Part shown: positions 1-11,873 of the stretch, in pieces
Layout of the letters: every line of letters begins with the position of its first letter
Numbering within the stretch: position 1 is the first letter of the stretch
NCBI GenBank assembly: GCA_022495005.1
Contig: JAGYXB010001603.1
Span: 620,001-684,000, forward strand
DNA: 64,000 bases
Direction: 5' to 3'
From: Rhyacophila brunnea
Lineage: Eukaryota > Arthropoda > Insecta > Trichoptera > Rhyacophilidae
The notes under the pieces: generated by a model
The model's database searches: none
What the model was told of the DNA's origin: nothing
What the model saw: only the letters and a program-made list of their open reading frames with translations
Program-made: the position numbers and the translations under genes

Positions 1-560
1 CTTCTTCCATATTATGCGGCAAATACTAAGTAATATACTAATTTTATAAATTAGAATTTAACTGATAACTAAAAATCAACTTCGGTAATTGAATGTCAAA
101 TATTAAAAAATATCAACGTAAAATTATTAGCACATAGTAAGAGGTTGGCATTAGGAAAATAAATATATTCTAATATAAGCATTCAATATGAACAGTTGCA
201 TAACCATCTGTACGTACAACGTAAAAAAATCAAGAGATCACTCGGTAATTCAACTTTCAAATTTAATAGAATCTATTATCTATATCGAATATATTAGAAG
301 GTATTATTAAAAAAAGGTTTGCGATATTTCTATATAAATTGAAAAAATGTGATATTTCAGTATCTGTGAAAAAAAATCGGATACACAAAAGGAAATTTTA
401 ATACAGTAGTGTTTTTGTACTTCAGTTAGAGATCGAGTAAATACGAAACAAATAAATCTCCTTACATTTAGATACCCCACACTTCACACCCCGCGCCAAT
501 TCAACGGCCATACGCAAATGGAAATTATAATACCAAATTGATACAAAACTTTGCTTTCAG
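1..560. other. AT-rich non-coding DNA
   Basis: No open frame of note. The base composition becomes more GC-rich from about 478, leading into the exon-like block at 561. Immediately before that block a short pyrimidine-rich stretch ends in an AG, as expected for a 3' splice site. Confidence 0.5.
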
Positions 561-625
561 CCCTGCTCCGGGACGCCATCTAGAGAGATCCAGCAGAAAG
601 GGACTAGGTCTGAACGACAGCAATG
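561..625 (+). CDS. candidate internal coding exon of an unidentified gene
   Basis: A 65-bp GC-richer block. It is preceded by a pyrimidine-rich acceptor ending TTTGCTTTCAG and followed by GTATGTAA, which fits a 5' splice donor. Two of the three forward frames are open. In the frame that skips the first base the peptide reads P-A-P-G-R-H-L-E-R and continues through K-G-L-G-L-N-D-S-N, leaving one base over at the 3' end. That phase would accept the candidate exon at 18022, where a G plus AT would give Asp. I do not recognise the protein. A 65-bp open stretch is easily met by chance and a second frame is also open, so the splice signals are the main support. It could equally be part of the conserved-looking island that runs to about 950. 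Confidence 0.28.
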
Positions 626-1473
626 GTATGTAAAAATTCCGTTAAAGTTTTGTTTGTCGTTTTTTTGTTCCCGTGTCGATGGATAATTCGGATGGCGTCG
701 CCCGTGATCGGTGGCTTCATATTTGAGTAAAACACTCTTTCGCCTGTCAAGTGTGTGCGATAGCGCCGCGACGCACGTCGACTAGAAGGAAACGCTTTAA
801 AGACTGAGCGATTTTAAAAAGAAATCATTGGTCCAGAAAAGGGGGAAATCACTTTGGCACGCCAGATGAAAGCATCAGTGTAACTAAAGAACGTAAGAGA
901 AGACAACTCACATGCAAGAAACTTTTCTTCTAGAGTTATTTTTGAACTGCCAAGTAGGTATATTGATATTAGATGAGGGAAAAAATCGGGGGTTTGGTTA
1001 ATTTATTAAACGAAATCATTTTATTTTGTAAAATAGTGATATAATATGAGATAACTCATAATATATGAACATCTTAAATATGAAAAATTGTACTACGTCT
1101 ATATTAAATTAAATTCAAATTACAAAAGTCAAACAAATTACAAAAGTCAGTCACTACTTAGCCAAATCGAAAATGCTGTTGATGTACCTATATAACATTG
1201 CATCTACGTCGATTAAACTATGAATTCACGACACTCTTCTTTAATGACTTAGAATTTATCATTTGATTAAATGAATTATAATTAAACAGAATTCTAAGAA
1301 ATTGTCTGTTAAAAATAAATTAATCAGAAAATATTACATCTTCAATAAATAATTTCCCTTTTACAATTTATTAGTATGAATATCTGTATTATTGTATATT
1401 CTTTACCAGTTGACAATGCCCTTTGGACCTGACGAAACTGGTCATGCCTAATATTAAAATAAGTGTAACTAGT
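626..1473. other. GC-richer island then AT-rich non-coding DNA
   Basis: From about 640 to 900 the sequence is unusually rich in GC and CG dinucleotides for this window, for example around GCGATAGCGCCGCGACGCAC near 757. No convincing open frame was found. It may be regulatory DNA or continuation of an unrecognised transcript. After 960 it reverts to AT-rich filler. Confidence 0.35.
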
Positions 1474-1545
1474 ACTACACATTGTGTTTTATTATAAGTA
1501 ATGAAATGCATTTCTGCCAGGAATTGACAATTAACACCATAAAAG
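1474..1545. repeat. dispersed repeat, copy A
   Basis: A stretch of about 70 bp ends in the block GCCAGGAATTGACAATTAAC followed by ACCATAAAA. Closely related blocks occur at 36870-36900 and 45701-45731. With the 45.7 kb copy the similarity also extends upstream through TGTTTTATTA and AATGC. It is a small decayed dispersed repeat of unknown class, probably a transposon end. Confidence 0.45.
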
Positions 1546-1839
1546 AAAAAATCAGAACACAGCACAAACAAATAATAAAAATGGTTGAAATTAAAATACG
1601 TCCGACAGTTGAAAATTGTTGCGTACTGATTGATAAATGTTAGTATAAATAAAATAACACATGCTGTATCTACCGAAGTGTTCATGCGCGAGGAAAATGC
1701 CAAAGCGGGACAGCATGTTTATTAAGACTAACTGGTGTCACAAATCGTATCGTGTATACTGTATAGTATCAAAGATAACGATTCATTGCTGCAACAAAAA
1801 TAGGTATTTACGTATATGACAAATATTATTTTGATGGGA

Positions 1840-2290
1840 AATGCGTTGAAGCCGGCAAGATCGTCGATTTTTCGGACTTGAGGCAGCGCCCGATGAGTCG
1901 CGCAGGAAGTAATAAAGATTCAAAAGTTGCCATCAACCGGGCGACAAAATACGGGGGGGGGGGGGGTGGCGTAAAAAGAAGAGGACTTCGAGCGCCGAAA
2001 GTTCCCCCCGGCCGTATAAATCTTAATACGTTAAAATAAATTCGACAACGTCACCGTCGTTGTGAAAAGTTGCCAATTCGGGGCGCCGAACTTCTCCTTC
2101 GCACAGAGACGTATGTACGTCTGAACAAACATTCGCGGGAATAAAAGCAGATAAAACACGACCACTTCACGAATCGCGGTAGATTTTATTCACTCGTTAT
2201 CGAGCACATTGTCTTTCCAACTTTGCCTGTCGCGAAACGCCGGGGGACGCCGGAGGAAGCCTCTCCCCCCACAACAAAATGCTGGGAGCA
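1840..2290. promoter_or_regulatory. GC-rich island, possible conserved regulatory DNA
   Basis: About 450 bp of GC- and CpG-rich sequence in an AT-rich setting, without a long open frame. It contains a run of 14 G at 1953-1966 and segments such as CGAAACGCCGGGGGACGCCG near 2233. The function is inferred only from composition. Other possibilities are an unrecognised 5' exon or an old GC-rich repeat. Confidence 0.25.
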
Positions 2291-4133
2291 GACTTTCTTT
2301 CATCTAATAATTCTGGTTAACGTTTGCCAACTCCGTCAAAATTGAAGACATTCAACTATTTATAATTCACATTAAACATAAAATAAATTAAACTATTATA
2401 TTAAAAATCTTTGCTTTAACTAGAAATCTATCAATTCATGTATATAGTTAGATAAAAAAATAAAACAAATATGTGAGTAACCGGAATTCTTAAATGGTAT
2501 TGATCTCTACCACTATGTCTCATTGGTATGAGACTAGGCGACAGTGGAAAGGAGACAAAAGAATGATGAAAAGGAAAAGTTTGTCCAAAATATTCCGTCT
2601 TATTTCAGGGCGCTCGCAGCTTTTTTTCACTTCCCCGGCCGACAGAGAAGGGTGTGAAATGATTCCGCCACTCATTATTGTTTCTAAGAGTTTTCATTTC
2701 CTTTATTGTTGGTACGGGCCCACGAGCAAACCCAAGAATGAGCGAAGAAGGCAGTCGAGCAATTACTTCTGATTAATTCAAACGACTGTGAATGCTCTGA
2801 GGTTGCACTGCGCTTTGATCTTCAAACACACCAAAAATAATTCAATTCTTTATTGAAAATAAAATGACCCACTCCTTACATGTGAGATATATTTTTATAT
2901 GATGTGCGAGTAATATAATATATGATTGGCAGTATTATCACAAGTATAACAGTTTGCAAGGTGATTAATCTGAATATTACATTATCTATTTGTCTTGATT
3001 TATCTATCTGTAACGCAGCGCAACACAGCAAACACACAGTCCCGCTATGCATTGAACACATTCAACGCATTGAGCGTATCAAAAAGAATGTTAACAGGTG
3101 TCAGTGCAACTGTTATTTTTATAGTATGGTTATTTCATAGCGTGCGTTCGCTTTTATAACATTGATATTAAATTAAGGTAAACCATACGCTTGATTCACC
3201 TGTCAAGCGAGATCATGAAATAGGTTACAATACAATATTAAAACAAAATATTCGCCTGTAACACAATAACGTTTACTTTATATATGTATCTATATACCTT
3301 CTCACTTTCCTATACATAATTTGTATTTTTTGTGTAAATATGAACAGACAACGGAATAAAATAAGAAAATGAGCCTAATTTTATAAAAAAGAGAGAAGTA
3401 TTAAATTAATATCAACACTGTAAATACATTTTTTTCAAATTGGCCAGGTTAACGTAGTACCTACCTATATAATATGATTATGTACAAAGTTCCGAATAAT
3501 ATTAATTGTGACCATTTTAATAATCACGCTCGAGATAATATTATCTTTAAGTTGGAATCTTAAATGAACAGGCGTACCCTCATTATTATATTACCAGGGA
3601 GCGATTTTAAAATAAATCTTATAGCTTTGGAAATTTTAATATTAGTAAATATTCCAGTGTAATCTTGTTTTTTTTACATTTCTTTCCTTCGCTTTTTTTC
3701 AATGTTTTATACATTGACGATGTGAGAAGAAACGCCCGCGGCTCGTACAATTTTCGAAGCATATTGAAACAGTGCATAAAAATTGAGAACTATCGAAATA
3801 TTTCGCAGAAATTCTGAGAATCATAAAAATCGATTCAATTTTAGTAGAATTTAAAAGGGTAGAGGTAGGTGTAGAATGTAGACTATATGAATAGTTCAAT
3901 ATAATATTATATAATGTTTACATAATTAATATTTATATGTATGTATACTGATGACAGTTTGTGCTCCAAAAAACAAAAACACTAAAAAGTTAGTCAAAAA
4001 AATCGATGTATGTACAGTACAAAGTAAATCATTGTCACAGTGTGGTCAACAGAATTTAGTAATGTAAAATAATTTTTGCATACCTACACGTAAAATTAAG
4101 TGTTAATTAATTAGTGGTTGAATACAGAGAATA
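2291..4133. other. AT-rich non-coding DNA
   Basis: No recognisable gene. A moderately GC-rich patch lies at about 2570-2770 and is open for 92 codons on the + strand without recognisable motifs. The rest is AT-rich filler with scattered TACCTA/TAGGTA motifs. Confidence 0.5.
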
Positions 4134-4236
4134 TACCTAATAGGCTGAGCATGTACATAGCAAACATTATATTTCTCGTGAAAACAAAATTCTGTAAGCC
4201 TCTTCTTGAAGCGGTCCAAATCCACATAGGGTTATA
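4134..4236 (+). repeat. decayed 3' fragment of a tRNA-derived SINE
   Basis: It resembles the 3' half of the SINE copies at 7668 and 34610. It shares ACCTAATAGG, TGAGCA, ATTTCTCGTGAAAACAAAAT and CTGTAA in the same order. The tRNA-like head is missing, so it is a 5'-truncated or eroded copy. Confidence 0.5.
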
Positions 4237-7200
4237 GTGCTAATAATTATATTACTAATAGTTATTCACATCCATACATAATATTACTGTTGTAGTTTTA
4301 AAACAGGCACACTTACGTGTACTTACACATAACTTAACCTTGATTCTGGAGAATACATATTAATGTCTTATGTGCATATTGTATTCATTTAACATACATT
4401 GAAATATTGTCATCCAATTGCAAACATGAATTCCATCTGGTATAGGATATACATAAGAGATTACATTTTGATATTTTTTCGAATACTTCAAGCAGTGTTT
4501 ACGCTTAGTGAACTAAACAATACCTACTCAGATATATAGACGAGTAAATCGCCATACCAACAGCCACCACGCTGGGGTTCATTTTACATGATTGTTACCC
4601 CATTGTGTTGCGCTCCAAAAGTTGCCATTCAATGCAAATACAGTACCAAGATTTTTTCATTCATTCCGCATATAAAACAGCAAAGCTGCGGGATTAACTT
4701 TTTGCATATATACATAATACTAAAAATACGAGCTTGCACACTATTCGTGGGAAGGGTGGAACAGCTTTTGTTGTTTACCAAGAAAAAGAAGGCAGAAAAT
4801 ACATATTTGCAATAAAAAACACATAAGAAAAAAAATATCAAAAGTCACAAAAATGTGGAAGGTCAATCGGTTTTATTCAGGATTGTAGGGTACATAATAT
4901 TTTTAATTAGTTCGGTAAATCAAATTGATACCACTAAACGACTAAATATATTAAATACACACAAGTATAGAAAAGATCATTACGTCCTTACTATAGAAAT
5001 ACTTTCGGGTATATAATTTTTAGATCCAAAAATACAACAATCATTAATACCGCAAGAAACGGGGATAAAACAAAAATAATGGGAAGTAAGTTGCCTTCTA
5101 AGACTGAGGCTGAAAAAAGGTTTAATGCTAGTTAGTAGTATGGAAAAATTTGGGATACATTTAAATACGGGTTAGAGAAGATTTATTTTTAATCGTTACC
5201 TACGCCTATCTTATAAGAATACATACTCAAGTTTATCACTTAAACGAATTCAATATGGCAATATTCGAGGACATTCCAGACCCTTTGTATTCATTGGGGT
5301 TATGGCCTATAATTAAAAAATAAAGAAAATCTCTCTTCAAATTATTCGCCTATGGTGAATGGCTTTACATTTAAATACATTACTATGTCCGTTTGTCTGT
5401 CCTGTAAGAAGAACCATATGTACCCAGATGTTTGGTCCATAATTAAAAATGGATAACAATAAAAATACAGTGTAGAATATGCCTAATATTATTGGGGCCG
5501 ATTCTCTCTTATAATAAAAATGACGTATACCAACTAAGTATCTAAACTACGAAAGTATTCATCATTCATAACTGAAGCGCTTCCTATTATAGTATTCTGT
5601 AAATTCATTTTTTGTTGAAAACTCATTTAACGTGAACCGCAAAAAGCTCAAAACACAGAAAAACCAACATCCGGCGGAATCTCGCGATGTTGCCATATTG
5701 ACGGAGTGAAAAAAAGCTTCGCCGAGCTTTAAAGCTCTCCACAAAGAGAGGTAAGAGACAACGGCAGGTGGTTTACTTTGTTTAAGCGTACCACTACAAA
5801 GTTTTAGTTGAAAGTTAGAATCGAGCGGAAGGGCTGCGAATGGGCTCCCATCACATACTGCATATCCAACCATGGCTAAACTTCTTGACAGCATGTCAAA
5901 TACGCGTAGGTGTGCTAAATTTGGCGGTATATTTTTGAAAGTAAAAGAAAATGTTGCATACGTTCCAAGGAAATTCCAAAACCATTTTATTTGATTATCT
6001 TTTACGACACATTAAATTCATTTCGATGTTTTAACGTCACCTGTATTAGTTTAATTATGCTTCTTAAAATATTATTATCACTCTTCATATATACTAAACA
6101 TTTCACTCGTTTTGTTAAAACTATAAACATACCTATTATTATTAGGAAATATTAGTATCTTCGGAATTTTTAAAAAATACTAATAAAAAGACAAACCTTG
6201 CACCAAATGAGTAAGTACATAAGCATAATTGTAACTGTTAATAAAGTCCACGGTATTGACTACTAACAAATTACACATTAATGATTTTTTATTTAAGAGA
6301 AAAAATATTTAGGCAGAAATAAACCCACCAAGAAATACAATTTCGCTTCTAAGCTATGGTCTTCACTGGTTGAAGGTTAGGTTAACAGACTGTTTACACA
6401 TAATAATAACCTATTAATTATTCGCCCAACCCATAAGGTCCTTGCTGTGGATTAAATACATATTGAAACATGTATTTTTTTCCAGATGCTGGATTGAATC
6501 TGTACCCACAGCTTCAAAGAAGGGCGCTTTACTAACTACGTCGCCAAGGCGCATATTTTAATATTGCAAATTATTATTGTTTAAAGATATTTAAGATGAA
6601 TATACCACATTTTGTTTGAATAAGTATATGAATATCATTGTTATGACAATATTCAACAAAGTAGTCTGAGGAATACAAAAGTCCTTAACAATAGCAGCCC
6701 TGCTTCTTTGTGGGGATGGCGTGCGAGTTGTGGACGAATGCACCACGAAAACAATCATTATTTATAAGAAAAATAAATGCACCGTAATACATTTTGTTCA
6801 AGAATAGTAGTATTCCAGTAATAAAAATATTAATGCTGTTAATATGACAGTTTATAGCATCTGAAAATAATAATTGAAGTTGAAATAATATATTATTACA
6901 GTACCATATTATTATCACTATTATGTCATCAATACTGACTATGTGCACACTTTTCATAAACTAAGGTTATAACAATAAATAAAATAAAATAATTAAACAC
7001 ATAGTTCGAATAAAAATTGTAACAAATGAGTACCTTTGTCATGTTCATTTTTCAGAATATTCATTTGATTAAAGACGATCATGTGTTTTTCGTGTTTTTT
7101 AATCGACTAAGTATATTATTATGCTTTTAAAAAATCAAAATATTATTTGGGAAACCAATTTGAAAAAAGATATTCTGGATTTTTTAAACTAAATATATTC

Positions 7201-7667
7201 ACATTCAAGGACACATCCGCAGTGTTTTTCGCTTCTTTTGGTTTTGAAGTTTATAAGCAACACAGTTCGATTTTGAAAGAGCAACAACGTTATGCGACAT
7301 CAATCAATATTTAGTCCTAAAAATATTAAAAAAAAAAAAAAAATTTTAAAATGAAAACTTATCAACCCAATAAAAAAGTAATAATTTATCATAAGGTAAT
7401 TTACAATACCTAATAGGCTTTAGTTAGAGCTAGGATGACGAGTTCTGTTGCCAACTCCGCCCACATCTTTTTTACTGGTTTTTTTTTCAATAATCGAACA
7501 GTATTGCTGATTTTATGATATTGTCTATCTTATAACTATGAGAAAAAAAGGAAAAATAATAACATTTAAAGAATGGCAAAGACGTGTTTTTTTGATATTA
7601 TAGTTTTCTAGAGTGTTAATATAAACCAAACTCAAAATATAAAAACTATTAAATAAATATTTTTTTA
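4237..7667. other. AT-rich non-coding DNA with small islands
   Basis: No recognised gene. A moderately GC-rich patch at 5560-5900 has a 110-codon open frame on the - strand with no recognisable motif. At 6483 a good acceptor (T-run then CCAG) is followed by 16 open codons in the phase that would also accept the 561-625 exon, then a stop at 6531-6533; this is too short to call. A run of about 15 A lies near 7327. Confidence 0.45.
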
Positions 7668-7886
7668 TACCTACGATGTCTCAGCGGTTACCGCTGCGGC
7701 TTATAGTGTCGTAGGTCCTGGGTTAATCAAGGGTCTGGCAAATTCACATATTGTTCTACAATGTGTGTGTGGGTCTAACCTAATAGGTTGAGTAAGTGGC
7801 CAACATTAATTTCTCATATAAACAAACAAATGTTAATACCTACAACCTCCACTCTGTGGAGGTCCATTATGATCGTAGGATCAGAC
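7668..7886 (+). repeat. tRNA-derived SINE, older copy
   Basis: Related along its length to the complete SINE at 34610-34850. Shared blocks in order are GGGTCTGGCAA, CACATATTGTT, TGTGTGTG, GGTTGAG, ATTTCTC, CTGT and GGATCAGAC. The tRNA-like head at 7668-7735 is eroded: its B box reads GGGTTAATCAAGG instead of GGTTCGATTCC. No clear target-site duplication could be fixed. Confidence 0.7.
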
Positions 7887-8234
7887 ATATAATAAATAAT
7901 AAGCAAATGAAAAGTCAAAAAGATATTTGATTTATTTTTAGAATAAATTTCAATGCAATAAATTAATATTTATTGTACACACGTATAAATTCTGAATAAA
8001 ATGAAAACAATATTTAAATATATTAAAGTAATGTTTATAGTATTCTCGTAGATACCATCTTGCGTCTCTGCCATAAAGAATTTCAAATAAGTAAGACGGC
8101 ATTCGTTATTTAAAGACTTGTCTTCCATTGCAGCGTCTCCGTTTTTCGCGAGATGATAAAAGGAAAATGTTGAATTCAATTTTTACAAAGGTGTGTACGA
8201 AAAACGTACAGGTGTACGTTCGAGCAAGTGAAGA
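7887..8234. other. non-coding; possible 5' UTR or exon
   Basis: AT-rich until about 8090. A pyrimidine-rich acceptor (TCTTCCATTGCAG, ending at 8133) is followed by 19 open codons and then AAAG/GTGTGT, which could be a donor at about 8191. That would make a 57-bp exon in phase 0. It may instead be the 5' untranslated part of the transcript proposed for the ATG at 8235. Confidence 0.25.
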
Positions 8235-8306
8235 ATGGCGTCCGCTTACATCGAAGAGAAGACTCTGTTATTTATGGTGGAAGAGAACAAGCAAAGGAAA
8301 GAAGAG
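8235..8306 (+). CDS. candidate first coding exon of an unidentified gene
   Basis: An ATG at 8235 has a good context (A at -3, G at +4). It opens 24 codons beginning M-A-S-A-Y-I-E-E-K-T-L-L-F-M and ending K-Q-R-K-E-E, immediately followed by GTAAGGC, a near-consensus splice donor with GAG before it. If unspliced, the same frame stays open to a stop at 8396-8398, giving a 54-residue basic protein. Composition is coding-like (charged, helix-prone, GC-richer than its surroundings). I do not recognise the family. No partner exon is certain; the open block at 11790 begins in the matching phase 0. A chance open frame in a GC-richer island remains possible. Confidence 0.33.
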
Positions 8307-8398
8307 GTAAGGCAAGGCAAGGCGGTCGCTAATTCAATGGCGCGGTACAGTAACCGACGAACAAAACTAAACTTGGGACCAAAGGTTCTGCGAGATTA

Positions 8399-8887
8399 AT
8401 GGTGTTTTATAAGTAGGGATGGCCAGCGTGTTTACAAATATTTAATTCCTGTACACTTAGCTTACTGGGAAATACTTTCAAGTGGCTGGAAGATTTTTTA
8501 AAGAAGCTCAATTAAAGTCTGAGGATTAAGGCAAATCAAAATATTTATAGGAATAAAAAAAACAAATTCGAAAGAAATTGTTCAAAAACACATTTTGACA
8601 AAAAAAAACTTGTAAGAGACTTCCCACTTTGTTTAGAAACTATGTGGCAAAGTACCTACTTGACAGAGAATTCGTCAATGTTTCAAGCAATAAATCTTTT
8701 AGTACCTATAACGTCAACTCTACGGAGATCCTTACGCTTCGTTTAGGACCAAAATTGGTAATTTATTTTTAAAATAACACTTTTTAAAGTTAAGTAAAAA
8801 TTTAGTCAAAAAACATCTAAAACATACAGGTAGTAAAGTATAATTGCGTAAAATCACGAAATCTCGAGTCCCAAAAAAACGAGTCAC
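8399..8887. other. AT-rich non-coding DNA
   Basis: No open frame, repeat or signal that I can support before the MITE at 8892. Confidence 0.5.
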
Positions 8888-8891
8888 TTAA
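8888..8891. other. TTAA target-site duplication, left
   Basis: TTAA directly outside the left terminal repeat of the MITE. The matching TTAA is at 9157-9160. Confidence 0.6.
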
Positions 8892-9156
8892 ACAGTCGTC
8901 GCTATAGGATTGGTTTCCCGAATATCCGTTTTTGTCGAAATCGACCTCTTAATGCAGAATGTTTTTTTGTATCTAATTGGACTAGAACCGTCCCTTTCTT
9001 TAAATTACTTTGTAATGGTAATGAATACATCATTCATATGCTGTAAAAATAACAATTTAAATATCTCCATGTATTTAAATATAGGATTATGAAATTTGTT
9101 TTTCGTCTCCTGAACATTTGGTCTATTCGGGAAACCAATCCTACAGCGACGCAGTG
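8892..9156. mobile_element. piggyBac-like MITE, 265 bp
   Basis: Terminal inverted repeats of about 30 bp flank a short AT-rich interior. The inner part of the left repeat, TAGGATTGGTTTCCCGAATA at 8905-8924, matches the reverse complement of the right end exactly (9124-9143). The outermost bases differ by an indel and substitutions. Both ends abut TTAA, the duplication made by piggyBac-type transposases. No transposase remains, and the short frame inside is not coding. The piggyBac assignment rests on TTAA plus inverted repeats only. Confidence 0.72.
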
Positions 9157-9160
9157 TTAA
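9157..9160. other. TTAA target-site duplication, right
   Basis: Copy of the TTAA at 8888-8891, directly outside the right terminal repeat. Confidence 0.6.
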
Positions 9161-10054
9161 ACGTAATCTACAATAAAATATAGGTAGGTACTAAATTAAA
9201 GTACCTATATTAAATAATTTACTACTATATATGTAATATAATATAAAATTTATAATGACGATGTTTTGTGTAATTATTATCGTGAAAAATCCCATGGGAT
9301 CACATGGATAGTGTAACACAGAGGTATTATAATAAGATTAGATCGGTGATTCTAATGGTAAAATTATCAATTAAGTGATTTGGCTTAATTTTAATGATAT
9401 TTCCAGTCATCAACATCACGTTATTTGTAGGTATCGACATAATTATTACACCCATTCCAGCATTATAACTATTAGTATTTTTTTTATCAAATTGACATTT
9501 AAGCATAACCATGCTTTTTATTAATATGTTTTGACAAATTTGCTGAACACTAAAATGGGAAATTGGGATATTTCAAAAAAACTATTTGCACGCAGCATGA
9601 CTAATAATTTAAGCGGTAGCCCTGGGAAAAACGAGAGAAGTGACTGCCCGCAAGGTGACAAGACCAAACGTTAGTTCTGCCAACTTTTCCCAAGCGAAAA
9701 ACTTGGAGCAAATGAGGCCTCGCCGATAGTGTTTTCTCGCGGAAGAGGAAAGTGGGGAGGGAAAACTTGACAAAGAATGCCTACGGGATAAACGTATTAG
9801 CGTCAGCTATTGTTTCCATTGAAATTGTTACCTGGAAAAGCGATAGCAAAGGTAGGGATTTTTTTTATTGACATCGTTAGAAATAAATTCTATCCTTCGA
9901 GATATAATAATTATTGTAGTTTTAGGAATTCTTACAATGACTTACATAAAGAAGTAAAACAAAAGCTATTAGCCCAATTAAATTAATTAATCGTTTATAT
10001 TAATTAATTTCAAAAAAATGTAAAAAAAAGCATAAGAGTCGAAAAAATGGCATC
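9161..10054. other. AT-rich DNA with a GC-richer island
   Basis: A small TAGGTACT / AGTACCTA hairpin lies at 9183-9207. The GC-richer island at about 9585-9860 has no convincing open frame and could be regulatory. The rest is AT-rich filler. Confidence 0.4.
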
Positions 10055-10248
10055 TGTGGGTCTATTCTATACTTATCGAACACTAAAGTGATAAATAGTA
10101 TCAAACTTAGGGTAGGTTTGTATCAAAATATTAGCACTTATTGTAAAAATTACACGAAGTTGGTTTTTATTGTTGCAATAAGTGCGATATTTTAACAGCA
10201 GCAAGATAGGATCACTTTAGCGGTCGATAAGCATAGAATAGACCCACA
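10055..10248. mobile_element. fold-back MITE, 194 bp
   Basis: The 38-bp arms at 10055-10092 and 10211-10248 are inverted copies with 3 mismatches; both begin TGTGGGTCTATTCTAT from the outside. Inner segments also pair: the block holding ATTAGCACTTATTG near 10128 is the inverse of CAATAAGTGCGATATTTT near 10175. The whole element can therefore fold into a long imperfect hairpin. There is no coding capacity. Target duplication and superfamily are not clear. Confidence 0.72.
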
Positions 10249-11789
10249 TATCTCTATATGCTATAATATATTTTAGACATATTACATTCTAATATCATAG
10301 TGACAGTAACAACAAAGGTTACACATTTAATAAGTGTTAATATTAATTATTATTGAATTAATTTAATTTAATGGTAATTAATGATAAAGTGGCCATAATA
10401 TTCTAATTATAATGTACACATATTGAATATTCGCATACACCAATAACAGTTAATGCTAATTTTGAAAGAATAATATCGAATGACATAGCATTCGGCTGGT
10501 AATACATTTTACAAACGGTGTATCAATCACATTAGATTCTGTGAATAGGTTCTTTAGTAGATATTTATTTCGGTTGTTACACGGTCTCTGCTTATGTAGT
10601 TTACCTACACAAAGAAAAAATACTGTTTATTCATTCAAATGGGTATTTTCGATTATGCATTATAAGTTAGGTATTTTCGGTTTGGGAAATCGTGGTCTTC
10701 AACGATTTTGCGGAAGTGTGATAGGTTTAGTATCTTTTATTACAATTAGAATCTTACACCAAGCATTAATTTTCAATAATTTTCAATAAAATAATGAAAT
10801 CAATTTACTGATGTAACCTGTGTTTGAAATCACGAATGATATGTTAATATACAGAAAAAACACATCCACAATTGTACTACCTATATAAATAGAGTAATAT
10901 ATTTCCTAAACTGACTTATTGTGAAACCAACATTTTCCGATATTGAACCAATAGCTTACTGCAAACGTCAAGAAAACAGCACAGCAATATTGCGTATAAC
11001 CGATCAGTATTGAATCATTTCATTCGACGTAAATGTATATATAGCGTATCAATTTATTGGCCTACGTATGAATTCACTGGCAATGTTGTTTACGGGGACA
11101 TATTGTGACAGGTAACGTGAAAGACATAATACTTGCACAAAGGATGTCATATCAGTGTTCAATCGCATAACCTGTGCTAATATTAACTATGGTCTGGAAC
11201 TGCTAGATATGTACTTTGCAAGAATTTTGATTAACCAGAAATCGACACAAGAACCCGACTCGGTACATAAGTAAATAGTAGTTTCTAATCAATATTTGTA
11301 CAACAAATCTAGTCAAAACATTGATATTACAATATTATTATTATTACAAGTCTATGTATGTATTCAAACGGAATACAAATCAGAGTTTTGCATAAAGATT
11401 ATCCGGTAAGTAATATTAATGAAGAACGAATGAATGATGTATGTTATCAAACATTTATATAATAAATAGTTACAAAACTACCTAGAAAAAAATATTTATT
11501 TATCGAGATATTTTTGACTGCTGGCTATATAACATCATATTGTATTATGATAATATTAACTTTATAAATTAATAAATCAATACATTAAAATAGATTGTTG
11601 AACTAATGATAGAACAAAACAGATTGTATGAAAGAAATTCGTTTGTATTATAAATTAATAATGCTTTTGGATATGATACCCAGGCATCACATCCATAAAC
11701 ATGGAAGATAAACCCGACTTTATAATATGATTTACGATAAGAGTATTACCGGTTCCCCCCACACTTGACGAGATAAGTTGATTTTTCAG
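10249..11789. other. AT-rich non-coding DNA
   Basis: Nothing recognisable. An 82-codon open frame at 10541-10789 has no motif and its composition is like the filler around it. Confidence 0.5.
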
Positions 11790-11873
11790 ACGGGTAGGAT
11801 TGAAAAGATGCCAGATAAAAATCCGGAGATTTTCGATAGGAGTAGACCGAAATTGTTGTGTGAATTTTTATAA
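11790..11873 (+). CDS. candidate terminal coding exon, unidentified
   Basis: A pyrimidine-rich acceptor (GATTTTTCAG) ends at 11789. It is followed in phase 0 by 27 open codons, including K-M-P-D-K-N-P-E-I-F-D-R-S-R, and a TAA at 11871-11873. The block is GC-richer than its flanks. The start phase matches the donor at 8306, so the two could belong to one transcript encoding a protein of about 51 residues, but nothing in the sequence proves the join. The alternative is a conserved non-coding island that happens to be open. Confidence 0.22.
   Translation, partial: TGRIEKMPDKNPEIFDRSRPKLLCEFL

Noticed and set aside
5562..5894. 110-codon open frame on the - strand
   Set aside because: Lies in a GC-richer patch that lowers stop frequency; no recognisable domain.
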